Made by a program: the position numbers and the translations under genes | The notes under the pieces: generated by a model | The model's input: only the letters and a program-made list of their open reading frames with translations | What the model was told of the DNA's origin: nothing | The model's database searches: none | In this document: in pieces, positions 9,418-16,337 of the stretch | Layout of the letters: each line of letters begins with the position of its first letter | Numbering within the stretch: the stretch's first letter is position 1 | From: Spirosoma telluris | Lineage (GTDB): Bacteria > Bacteroidota > Bacteroidia > Cytophagales > Spirosomataceae | Length of the DNA stretch: 64,000 bases | Assembly (NCBI GenBank): GCA_003259005.1 | Contig: QLII01000001.1 | Span: 5,571,001-5,635,000, forward strand | Reading direction: 5' to 3'

Positions 9418-9438
9418 TTTTCTACAGTCTATAGAAAA
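9418..9438. promoter_or_regulatory. Dyad in the efflux/arsR divergent region
   Basis: Arms TTTTCTA (9418-9424) and TAGAAAA (9432-9438) flank a 7-base spacer, 18 bases upstream of the arsR-like start and 164 bases upstream of the fusion-protein start. Position and symmetry suit an operator for the ArsR-family product controlling one or both divergent units. This is inference from symmetry alone. Confidence 0.3.
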
Positions 9439-9455
9439 TTGGAAGAAAATGGCTT

Positions 9456-9785
9456 ATGAAACAGTACCAGCACCCCACCGTTGACCAGATTAGCTTAACC
9501 TGTGTGTTACACGCGTTGAGTGATCCGGTTCGGTTGAATTATGTACAGTGTCTGGCTAAACTTACGAGTGAGCAGCCCTGTGGGGCCATTCCGACACCCG
9601 TAGCCAAATCGACTATGTCACATCATCTGCGTGTGTTGCGCGAGGCTGGAATTATTCATATCCGAACAGAAGGAACCCAAAGTATGACTTCGCTACGTTT
9701 GCACGATCTGGAAGAAAAATTTCCTGGCGTTTTAGATTCCGTTCTGAAGGCGGCAAATAGTACGACTTCTGTAGAAGAAGTGTAG
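9456..9785 (+). CDS. ArsR-family transcriptional regulator
   Basis: 109 residues with the winged-helix pattern of ArsR/SmtB repressors: LSDPVRLNYVQCLA (helix 2-3), then KSTMSHHLRVLREAGIIHIRTEGTQ (described at about residues 49-73; the recognition helix with SHHLRVLREAG followed by the wing). The CxC-type metal site of ArsR is absent, so the signal is probably not arsenic or a similar metal. It is divergent from the RND efflux operon and is the obvious candidate regulator of it. Target and ligand are inferred. Confidence 0.85.
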   Translation: MKQYQHPTVDQISLTCVLHALSDPVRLNYVQCLAKLTSEQPCGAIPTPVAKSTMSHHLRVLREAGIIHIRTEGTQSMTSLRLHDLEEKFPGVLDSVLKAANSTTSVEEV

Positions 9786-9801
9786 GATTCTTAAAATAGC
9801 C

Positions 9802-9819
9802 TACATTTGAATTTTACAA
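9802..9819 (+). promoter_or_regulatory. Promoter-like element and repeat upstream of araC-family gene
   Basis: TACATTTG at 9802-9809 fits the Bacteroidota -7 consensus TAnnTTTG. It overlaps the 15-base word ATTTGAATTTTACAA (9805-9819), which recurs with one change at 10766-10780 ahead of the next gene. Either could be a binding site for the AraC-family product; a very short leader would result if 9802 is the real -7 box. Confidence 0.35.
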
Positions 9820-9827
9820 ATAAGGTA

Positions 9828-10757
9828 ATGGAAACTATTTCGCTCGATGATTTTTATAAAGAAATTGCTCCTGCTGAAGGAGGAAGACTAAACTCTCTTT
9901 TACCAGAAGGCATAAACAAGGAGATTGGCCACTTCAATATATTTAGCATGGCCGATCTTATAGCTAGATACCGCGACAAGCCGTTTATGCCCTATAACCG
10001 GCGAGCCTATTATAAGATTAGCTTTATTAGTGGACGGAATAGGGCTGAGTATGCAGACAAGGTAATTGACATTGAAAAAAATGCGCTCTTGTTTGCAACA
10101 CCCAAAGTGCCTTATCATTATCTGCCGCAAGATATGGATCAATCGGGCTATTTCTGCGTCTTTACCGATGAGTTTTTAATCCAGTCTAAAAGTGGTGTTG
10201 TCCTGGACGAATTGCCTATTTTCCAACCCGGCGGCTATCCTATTTTTCAGCTTTCTGACGAAGAAGCGGACGATATTCGATTCATATTCAGGAAAATGTA
10301 CAAAGAGTTAGCGTCGGACTATGCCTATAAGTATGACCTGATTCGTAATTATGTTCTCGAACTGATTCACTACGGACAAAAGCTACAGCCTGCTACATCG
10401 TTATATCCTACCCATACGGCTTCGGCTCGTGTTTCCTCGTTATTTGTCGAACTGCTGGAGCGCCAATTCCCGATAGAGTCTCCGCATCAAAAACTCAGTT
10501 TGCGCACTGCCAAAGATTATGCAGAACGGTTAGCCATCCATGTCAATCATCTCAATAAGGTCTTAAAGGAAAATACCGGTAAAACCACCACCGACATCAT
10601 TAGCAGTCGAATTGTACAGGAGGCCAAGATCCTGTTAAAGCAAACCGACTGGAATGTTTCTGAAATTGCCTACAGTCTGGGATTTGAAGAGGTTGCGCAT
10701 TTCTCCAACTTTTTCCGCAAACAGACCTCTCTTTCCCCTGTCGCATTCCGCGCTTAA
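9828..10757 (+). CDS. AraC-family transcriptional regulator
   Basis: 309 residues from the ATG at 9828 (preceded by TAAGGTA); an upstream alternative start would add 7 residues. The N-terminal two thirds resemble a cupin-type ligand domain, and the last 100 residues are the double HTH: LRTAKDYAERLAIHVNHLNKVLKE for the first helix pair, and WNVSEIAYSLGFEEVAHFSNFFRKQTSLSPVAFR for the second (positions about 273-306). It precedes two short-chain dehydrogenases in the same direction. In Bacteroidota this regulator type is commonly beside SDR genes and controls them, which is the likely role here. Confidence 0.9.
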   Translation: METISLDDFYKEIAPAEGGRLNSLLPEGINKEIGHFNIFSMADLIARYRDKPFMPYNRRAYYKISFISGRNRAEYADKVIDIEKNALLFATPKVPYHYLPQDMDQSGYFCVFTDEFLIQSKSGVVLDELPIFQPGGYPIFQLSDEEADDIRFIFRKMYKELASDYAYKYDLIRNYVLELIHYGQKLQPATSLYPTHTASARVSSLFVELLERQFPIESPHQKLSLRTAKDYAERLAIHVNHLNKVLKENTGKTTTDIISSRIVQEAKILLKQTDWNVSEIAYSLGFEEVAHFSNFFRKQTSLSPVAFRA

Positions 10758-10765
10758 GTAGTCTG

Positions 10766-10831
10766 ATTTGAATTTTGCAACTATTGGATTGATGTTCGCA
10801 AACGGCTACCCTGATAGTTGATCTACCTTTG
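10766..10831 (+). promoter_or_regulatory. Promoter region of the SDR gene
   Basis: The word ATTTGAATTTTGCAA (10766-10780) repeats the one ahead of the araC-family gene. TACCTTTG at 10824-10831 matches the TAnnTTTG -7 consensus, 25 bases before the ATG at 10856. Together they suggest a separate promoter for the dehydrogenases with a shared regulator site. Confidence 0.45.
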
Positions 10832-10855
10832 TTCCATCAAAATTTTCAGCAGAAG

Positions 10856-11659
10856 ATGGAACTGAGCAACAACACAATTCTACTAACGGGCGGTACGAGT
10901 GGCTTAGGTTACGAATTTGCCAGACAGCTACTTGATCTCGGTAACACAGTTCTGATAACAGGACGCGACCAGAATAAACTTGACCAAACCAAGAAGAAGT
11001 TACCCAATGTGCACACGTTTCAGAGCGACGTGAGCGACCCCCAGGCGATTACCCAACTTTTTGAAACAGTAACAAAGCAATTCCCAAAGCTCAATATCCT
11101 GATCAACAATGCCGGGGAGATGCGTAAACTCAATCTGATTGATCCGGTAATTGACCAGGAGAATGTTAACCGGGAGATTGCTATTAACCTGTCGGGGCCT
11201 GTTCGTATGGTGCAGCAATTTCTTCCGCACTTGATGGCTCAACAAGCAGCGGCTATCGTAAATGTAACGTCTGGAATTGCTTTCGTTCCTTTCCCACTGG
11301 CTCCAATTTATGGGGCTACCAAATCAGGACTTCGGGCTTATACGCAAGCATTGCGGGTACAGTTGAAGAAAACCAACGTCAAGGTAGTTGAGTTAGTTGC
11401 ACCGGGTGCCAAGACGCCGTTAAACGATAAGTTCGAAGGCGATGTGGACAGCCGGATGATGATGGAGCCTGACAAACTGATTGCAGTCGCCATCAAAGGA
11501 ATGATGAAAGACAAACTGGAAATACTTCCGGGGATAGCTGGCATCCTGAAGTACCTAAGCCGAATTGCCCCCAATTTTCTCTTCAATCAGATGAGTAAGA
11601 TCGCCGAAAAGTCACTGGCTCGGCCAACCGTTCGACAAGCTCAACTAGCTGTACTTTAA
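10856..11659 (+). CDS. Short-chain dehydrogenase (DltE/YdfG-like)
   Basis: 267 residues from ATG 10856; an in-frame TTG at 10829 overlaps the promoter and is rejected. It is an NAD(P)-dependent oxidoreductase with the Rossmann glycine motif TGGTSGLG, the NNAG motif (ILINNAGEMRKL), catalytic Ser in VTSGIAFVP and the active-site YGATKSG. The C-terminal part extends beyond the classical core (PDKLIAVAIKGMMKDKLEILPG), as in the DltE-like group. Substrate unknown. It is followed after 43 bases by a second SDR gene, so they probably share a transcript. Confidence 0.88.
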   Translation: MELSNNTILLTGGTSGLGYEFARQLLDLGNTVLITGRDQNKLDQTKKKLPNVHTFQSDVSDPQAITQLFETVTKQFPKLNILINNAGEMRKLNLIDPVIDQENVNREIAINLSGPVRMVQQFLPHLMAQQAAAIVNVTSGIAFVPFPLAPIYGATKSGLRAYTQALRVQLKKTNVKVVELVAPGAKTPLNDKFEGDVDSRMMMEPDKLIAVAIKGMMKDKLEILPGIAGILKYLSRIAPNFLFNQMSKIAEKSLARPTVRQAQLAVL

Positions 11660-11702
11660 ATAGATAGACAGCTTCAAGATTTATTAACCAATTAATCAAC
11701 TA

Positions 11703-12467
11703 ATGAAAACCAACAGTAAAATTGCTTTAGTCACTGGTGGAAGCCGTGGCCTTGGTAAAGACATGGCGCTTCGTCTGGCCCAAAAAGGCATTGACGTAAT
11801 TCTCACTTATAATAGTAAGCAAGACGAAGCACAGGCCGTAGTCGCTGAAATTGAACAGGCAGGCCAAAAAGCAGCAGCCTTACAGCTCAATACGGGCGAT
11901 ATAAAAAGTTTTGATGCATTTTTCAGTCAGCTAACCGCTACTCTGACAGAGACATTTGGCGCTGACCATTTTGATTTTTTGATCAACAACGCAGGGATTG
12001 GTCTCAGTGCTTCGTTTGCGGAAACCACCGAAGATCAGTTTGATCTGTTAATGAATATTCATTTTAAAGGCGTATTCTTTTTAACCCAAAAGGCACTACC
12101 GCTGATTAACGACGGTGGTCGGATCATTAATATCTCTACAGGTCTGGCCCGCTTTACATCACCTGGCCGTGCTGTGTATGCATCTATGAAAGGGGCCATT
12201 GAGACATTGACCATGTATATGGCCAGTGAACTGGGTTCACGTGGGATTGCGGTTAATATTGTAGCACCGGGTGCCATTGCAACCGACTTTGGTGGTGGTG
12301 TTGTACGGGATAATCCACAGGTAAACCAACACATTGCAGGAGTAACCGCTCTGGGTCGGGTTGGTCGCCCTGATGATATAGGGGGTGTTGTTGCTTTTTT
12401 ATGTACCGACGATGCAAAATGGATCAATGCTCAACGCATTGAGGTATCGGGTGGTATGAATTTATAA
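11703..12467 (+). CDS. Short-chain dehydrogenase (FabG-like)
   Basis: 254 residues, the classical SDR length. TGGSRGLG at residue 11-18, FLINNAGIG near residue 92, catalytic Ser in INISTGLARF, YASMKGA (Tyr/Lys pair), and the C-terminal GRVGRPDDIGGVVAFLCTDDA and NAQRIEVSGGM typical of FabG-like reductases. These features support an NADPH-dependent ketoreductase or alcohol dehydrogenase. Because it travels with an AraC regulator and another SDR rather than fatty-acid genes, a role in detoxifying carbonyl compounds is more likely than fatty-acid synthesis. A strong terminator follows. Confidence 0.88.
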   Translation: MKTNSKIALVTGGSRGLGKDMALRLAQKGIDVILTYNSKQDEAQAVVAEIEQAGQKAAALQLNTGDIKSFDAFFSQLTATLTETFGADHFDFLINNAGIGLSASFAETTEDQFDLLMNIHFKGVFFLTQKALPLINDGGRIINISTGLARFTSPGRAVYASMKGAIETLTMYMASELGSRGIAVNIVAPGAIATDFGGGVVRDNPQVNQHIAGVTALGRVGRPDDIGGVVAFLCTDDAKWINAQRIEVSGGMNL

Positions 12468-12493
12468 GCAAGTAGAAAGTAAACTGGACAAGA

Positions 12494-12542
12494 AAATGCC
12501 AGATCATCGCCGGTTGGTAAACTGGGCGATGATCTGGCATTT
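12494..12542 (+). terminator. Terminator of the AraC/SDR unit
   Basis: Arms 12494-12511 (AAATGCCAGATCATCGCC) and 12525-12542 are perfectly complementary over 18 bp with a 12-base loop; the stem begins with AAA and ends in TTT. It lies 27 bases after the SDR stop. It could serve both strands. Confidence 0.7.
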
Positions 12543-12574
12543 ATAGTGAAAATCCTTACGGGCTCCTAATAAGA

Positions 12575-12683
12575 CTATTACTTTTCCAATTCAGTATCTA
12601 TAGATACTGATAATTAAGCCTCTAGCCTCCAAAGAATCAATTAGCATCTACCGCACTAAGAAGTTATTTTGGCAAAGCACTAG
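12575..12683. repeat. MITE-like palindromic element, copy C
   Basis: 109 bp. In minus orientation it begins CTAGTGCTTTGCCAAAATAA, almost identical to the left end of copies A and B, and ends TTGGAAAAGTAATAG. Interior words AATTGATTCTTTGG and TTATCAGTATCTATAG are shared with copies A and E. Its CTAG end overlaps and supplies the TAG stop codon of the thiolase gene (12680-12682). Confidence 0.6.
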
Positions 12684-13858
12684 TTTAGCCGCTCAAAAAT
12701 CCCCGCTACGCCCTGCCCACCACCAACGCAGGCTGATACCATACCGTATTTCTGGTCACGACGGCGCATCTCGTTCAGCAATTGTACTGATAACCGAGCG
12801 CCTGTTGAGCCAAGTGCATGGCCTAAGGCAATAGCACCACCATTCGGGTTAATCTTACTACGATCGAGACCTAATTCCTGAATGACAGCCAGCGACTGGG
12901 CTGCAAAGGCTTCATTTAATTCGATCAGGTCAATGTCATCTTGCTTTAGACCCGATTTTTTGAGCGCAATGGGAATCGCTGCAACCGGTCCGATGCCCAT
13001 GATTTTAGGCTCGACTCCTGCCGTAGCATAGGATACCATACGCGCAACAGGTTTTAAGTTCAATTCGTTGACCAGACGTTCTGACATTACCACTACGAAA
13101 GCGGCTCCGTCTGAAGTTTGCGATGAATTACCCGCCGTTACCGAACCACCTGCCGCAAACACAGGCTTTAATTTAGCCAATCCTTCGGCGCTGGTATCTT
13201 TGCGTGGGCCTTCGTCCTGAGCCACTGTCCATTCTCTTGTTTTCTTCTTATTGCTTTCTGCATCGAAATACGTTTCGCTTACCTTGATGGGTACGATCTC
13301 GTCCGAGAACTTCCCTTCTTTCTGAGCAGCTAGTGCTTTCTGGTGCGACTCAAGGGCAAACTCGTCCTGGGCATCACGGCTTATCTTGAACTGCTGAGCC
13401 ACTTGCTCAGCCGTTAGCCCCATACCGATATAATAATCTGGATGTGCTTTGGCAATTTCGTAGTTCAACGCTGTTTTCCAGCCCATTACGGGTACCAGCG
13501 ACATAGACTCTGTGCCTCCGGCAATGATACAATCAGCCAGACCCGCGTGGATTTTAGCCGAAGCAATGGCAATGGCTTCTAATCCCGAACCGCAATACCG
13601 GTTTATGGTCATGCCAGGTACACTATTAGGTAGAGAAAGCAGCGCTATATAGCGGGCAATTTGCATACCCTGCTCGGCTTCAGGCACGGCATTGCCTACG
13701 ATAAGGTCTTCAACCCGTGCCGGATCGAGGTTAGGTACCTGACTTAATAAATGCTTGATTACTTCAGCCGCCATATCATCGGGGCGGGTGAAACGGAGAC
13801 CTCCGCGTGGGGCTTTTCCCACTGCAGTACGGTAGCCGGCTACAATGTATGCGTCCAT
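12680..13858 (-). CDS. fadA: Acetyl-CoA acyltransferase (3-ketoacyl-CoA thiolase)
   Basis: 392 residues. It catalyses the last step of beta-oxidation, cleaving 3-ketoacyl-CoA with CoA (or the reverse acetyl-CoA condensation). The nucleophile is in NRYCGSGLEAIAIA (Cys near 88), followed by GGTESMSLVP, then the late catalytic motifs NPNGGAIALGHALGSTGAR (His) and MVSACVGGGQG (Cys). Full family length and intact. A palindrome upstream (13940-13961) matches that upstream of the acyl-CoA dehydrogenase, supporting co-regulation with fatty-acid degradation. The stop codon comes from repeat copy C. Symbol by family; the atoB type cannot be excluded. Confidence 0.9.
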   Translation of the reverse strand: MDAYIVAGYRTAVGKAPRGGLRFTRPDDMAAEVIKHLLSQVPNLDPARVEDLIVGNAVPEAEQGMQIARYIALLSLPNSVPGMTINRYCGSGLEAIAIASAKIHAGLADCIIAGGTESMSLVPVMGWKTALNYEIAKAHPDYYIGMGLTAEQVAQQFKISRDAQDEFALESHQKALAAQKEGKFSDEIVPIKVSETYFDAESNKKKTREWTVAQDEGPRKDTSAEGLAKLKPVFAAGGSVTAGNSSQTSDGAAFVVVMSERLVNELNLKPVARMVSYATAGVEPKIMGIGPVAAIPIALKKSGLKQDDIDLIELNEAFAAQSLAVIQELGLDRSKINPNGGAIALGHALGSTGARLSVQLLNEMRRRDQKYGMVSACVGGGQGVAGIFERLN

Positions 13859-13939
13859 AAAAGCAATGTTATTTACTGGTTAAGCAGGAAATTACTAGGA
13901 TAACCGATTTTCTAATTGATTAATTGCCGTAGTAAATAA

Positions 13940-13961
13940 ATTATTATGCAAGCATACTATT
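13940..13961. promoter_or_regulatory. Palindromic operator-like site upstream of thiolase
   Basis: The site reads ATTATTATGC, AA, GCATACTATT. The 12-base core TATGCAAGCATA and the ACTA flank match the dyad at 2921-2942 ahead of the acyl-CoA dehydrogenase. It lies about 80 bases before the thiolase start, a normal place for a repressor site. Confidence 0.55.
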
Positions 13962-13986
13962 TTTTTGGATAAACTGCAAGAGCGCA

Positions 13987-14856
13987 CTAAGGAGTTAGCT
14001 GTCTTTTGAAAAATGCCCAAGCCTCCAGATACACATTAATGTCGTTTGGATAGTCGTGCTTGCCGCCAATTACTTTCAATAAAGTAACCTCAGGCCTGCC
14101 TTTTTCTTTGTACGTATACCGCTCAATTGTTTTGTGGTCGTTTGGATCTGTATCGGGCAGTAATTCTTTAGTGGGTTGTTTTTTATAGCCAGCTAGCTCT
14201 GCCCAATAGTGAAATGTACGCTCAGTTGACCGGACAAGACCCATACTAATAGCCCCGGTTATTACTTCCCCACCTTCATATGGATTAGTCTGATCGGCGG
14301 TGCCATTCACAATCATCACGGGAACCGCGATTCTTTTTTCGGGGCAATCCAGGTTATTTGTATCGGGTAGATTGGCAATCAAAGCCGTTATCGCCCGAAA
14401 TTTTTCCGGCATGGTCAGCGCAAGCTTATAAGCCATGTGTCCACCGCCAGATGTCCCAACAGCAAATACCTGCTTTGGATTGATCTGGTATTTCTCCGTG
14501 AAATAGCTAATCATTTGACCAAAGAATGCGTTTTCATTTATGTCTTCCTTATTCGCTATGGAGTTTGCCGTTTTACGACACTCATTCCAGTAGCGTTTGT
14601 AGCCATCTGGGTAAACCAGTAGCAAATTCTCACTATCGGATTTTTCTTCCAGCTTTTCCGCTCCTTTTCGGGTTCCCTCTCCATTCCCTCCTGACCCGTG
14701 GAGAATAAAAATTAACGATGCATTTGCTTTGGCTGGTTTTATAAAATGAAAGGTTCGATAATGCCCCTCAATTAGAATGGAATCCGTTAGTAATGGTTTT
14801 TGTGCTGATGCAACGCCAAGGCCAAGAACACAGATAAGCAGTAAGAATCGTACCAT
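13987..14856 (-). CDS. Secreted esterase of the PHB-depolymerase/LpqC/feruloyl-esterase family
   Basis: 289 residues with a clear signal peptide (FLLLICVLGLGVASAQ). An alpha/beta-hydrolase: oxyanion region FILHGSGGNGEG near 50, nucleophile elbow GTSGGGHMAYKLA (Ser near 136), acid residue in VNGTADQTNPYEGGE, and His in GGKHDYP near 272. This order matches esterase PHB depolymerase and ferulic-acid esterase (LpqC) families, which hydrolyse polyester or plant hydroxycinnamate esters outside the cytoplasm. The exact substrate cannot be told. The feruloyl-CoA-type cluster at 58.6-64 kb makes a hydroxycinnamate ester plausible but this is inference. Single gene between the nuo operon and thiolase. 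Confidence 0.8.
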   Translation of the reverse strand: MVRFLLLICVLGLGVASAQKPLLTDSILIEGHYRTFHFIKPAKANASLIFILHGSGGNGEGTRKGAEKLEEKSDSENLLLVYPDGYKRYWNECRKTANSIANKEDINENAFFGQMISYFTEKYQINPKQVFAVGTSGGGHMAYKLALTMPEKFRAITALIANLPDTNNLDCPEKRIAVPVMIVNGTADQTNPYEGGEVITGAISMGLVRSTERTFHYWAELAGYKKQPTKELLPDTDPNDHKTIERYTYKEKGRPEVTLLKVIGGKHDYPNDINVYLEAWAFFKRQLTP

Positions 14857-14919
14857 AAAATAGATCGGAAAAGTGAAGCAAATGTATATCCCTGTGACAT
14901 AAAGTACCTAATGCTTATT

Positions 14920-14978
14920 CATACTCCAATAACAAAATAAGCCGCTCAATGAGCGGCTTATTTTGTTATTGGAGTATG
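14920..14978. terminator. Perfect 28-bp palindrome ending the nuo operon
   Basis: Arms 14920-14947 and 14951-14978 are exactly complementary with loop AAT. The stem holds GCCGCTC/GAGCGGC next to AT-rich ends (TTATTTTG), so it can terminate transcription in either direction. It lies about 55 bases past the nuoJ stop and 64 bases upstream of the esterase start, insulating the two. Confidence 0.8.
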
Positions 14979-15033
14979 TCAAAAAATCACATAGATTCAG
15001 CAAGGCACAGTAGGCCGTCGCGGGCCTGTGCGA

Positions 15034-15588
15034 TCAGAAATGCCGATCACCGGCTTCACGTTTACCTAGCATCACTGCTCCAACCATAGCCACAATGAAA
15101 AGTATAGAGGCCAATTCAAATGGCAGAATATAGTCGCTGTAGAGCAACTGGCCTAAGTTCTCAACCAGCCCTGTTTTATTACTAAAGGAGGCTGAATTAA
15201 CCATCGGCACCTGTGCACTTTTTGCCCGGAAAATGGTAATGAGCATGATCATTAATAAACCACCAACGACTACGGAAACCATCTTTGTCAGGTTGGTTTT
15301 TGACTCCTCATCCTCTTTCCGCAAATTCAGGAACATGATCGTGAACAGAAACAAGACCATAATAGCACCTGCGTATACGATGATATTAACGGCAGCCAGG
15401 AACTGGGCGTTTAAGAGAATATAATGGCCTGATAGGCAGAAGAAGGTGGCAATTAGGGCCAGAACGCTATAAATGGGGTTACGTGCCGTGACAACTCCAA
15501 TGGCACTAAACAGGGTAAGCGCCGTCAGAAAAAGGAACAGGTAGCCAGTAGGCGTTAGCGTTTTAAAAAAATTAAGTGTCTCGGTCAT
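15034..15588 (-). CDS. nuoJ: NADH-quinone oxidoreductase subunit J
   Basis: 184 residues from ATG 15588 (MTETLNFF...); an upstream start inside a TGTCAT repeat tract is less likely. A membrane subunit of complex I with five hydrophobic helices. The conserved NuoJ stretch is AARNP-like (TARNPIYSVLALIATFFCLSGHYILL, about residues 40-65) and the YAGAIMVLFLFTIMFLNL helix, which contains the family's pi-bulge region. It is the last nuo gene here: nuoK to nuoN do not follow and a strong palindrome ends the transcript. Confidence 0.93.
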   Translation of the reverse strand: MTETLNFFKTLTPTGYLFLFLTALTLFSAIGVVTARNPIYSVLALIATFFCLSGHYILLNAQFLAAVNIIVYAGAIMVLFLFTIMFLNLRKEDEESKTNLTKMVSVVVGGLLMIMLITIFRAKSAQVPMVNSASFSNKTGLVENLGQLLYSDYILPFELASILFIVAMVGAVMLGKREAGDRHF

Positions 15589-15597
15589 GATAATTGT

Positions 15598-15677
15598 TGT
15601 CATTTGTTGTCATTGGATAGTCATTACTTGTCATTATCGTTACTACTTGAATGACTATTTAATGACAATAAATGACA
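15598..15677. repeat. Long hairpin in the nuoJ-nuoI spacer
   Basis: Arms 15598-15625 and 15650-15677 pair over about 28 bp with few mismatches; the outer 17 bases (TGTCATTTGTTGTCATT) pair with one wobble. The tract is built from reiterated TGTCATT words on each arm. It could attenuate or protect the transcript ahead of nuoJ. One of several such hairpins in nuo spacers. Confidence 0.55.
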
Positions 15678-15682
15678 GTTTT

Positions 15683-16249
15683 TTAGGTCGCGGCCCGCGT
15701 TAGGCTAGGTTCGGTTGGCGTAGTTTTTACTTCGGAGTTATTTGCACGAATATAGCGGTCATCCATCTTCTCGACCAGCTTGTCTTTGCCGTAGATAACC
15801 TCATCGCGCTCCTGAAAAACGGGTACCATTTTGTCGTGGCGGAGGTAAACAGCCTGTTTAGGGCAAGCCTCTTCGCACAGCCCGCAGAAGATGCAACGCA
15901 GCATGTTGATCTCGTATACAGCCGCATATTTCTCTTCCCGGTACAAGCTTTCTTCGCCTTTCTTACGCTCAGCAGCTACCATCGAAATCGCTTCTGCCGG
16001 GCAGGCAACCGCACACAGCCCGCAGGCTGTACAGCGTTCACGGCCTTGCTCGTCCCGTTTCAGAATGTGGTGACCCCGGTAAATTGGTCCCAGATACCGT
16101 TTTACCTCTGGGTATTGAATCGTCGGCTTCTTACGGAAAAAGTGGCGGATTGTGATGGCCAGCCCACCGATTACGGCAGGAAGGTACATCTTTTCCGCCA
16201 GCGTCATTTCCTTGTTGCTGACTTGCTTAGAGCGGTTTGTTAGTTGCAT
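15683..16249 (-). CDS. nuoI: NADH-quinone oxidoreductase subunit I
   Basis: 188 residues. This peripheral-arm subunit carries two [4Fe-4S] clusters (N6a/N6b) relaying electrons to NuoB. Both cluster motifs are visible: CTACGLCAVACPAEAI (near residue 72) and CIFCGLCEEACPKQAV (near residue 118). The N-terminal part (KMYLPAVIGGLAITIRHFF) includes the amphipathic helix that contacts the membrane, and RYLGPIYRGHHILKRDE precedes the first cluster. Intact and of normal length. Long hairpins occupy the spacers on both sides. Confidence 0.95.
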   Translation of the reverse strand: MQLTNRSKQVSNKEMTLAEKMYLPAVIGGLAITIRHFFRKKPTIQYPEVKRYLGPIYRGHHILKRDEQGRERCTACGLCAVACPAEAISMVAAERKKGEESLYREEKYAAVYEINMLRCIFCGLCEEACPKQAVYLRHDKMVPVFQERDEVIYGKDKLVEKMDDRYIRANNSEVKTTPTEPSLTRAAT

Positions 16250-16265
16250 TCTCTTTAGTTTTCTA

Positions 16266-16328
16266 TTTACGGTTTTCAGTTGGCTGACGCACCAATTCTT
16301 CTTGCGTCAGTCAACTGAAAACCGTAAA
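16266..16328. repeat. 25-bp hairpin in the nuoI-nuoH spacer
   Basis: Arms 16266-16290 and 16304-16328 (core ACGGTTTTCAGTTG and CAACTGAAAACCGT) are complementary except one G-T wobble, with a 13-base loop. It fills most of the space between the nuoH stop and nuoI. Confidence 0.65.
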
Positions 16329-16337
16329 CAAGTTAAC

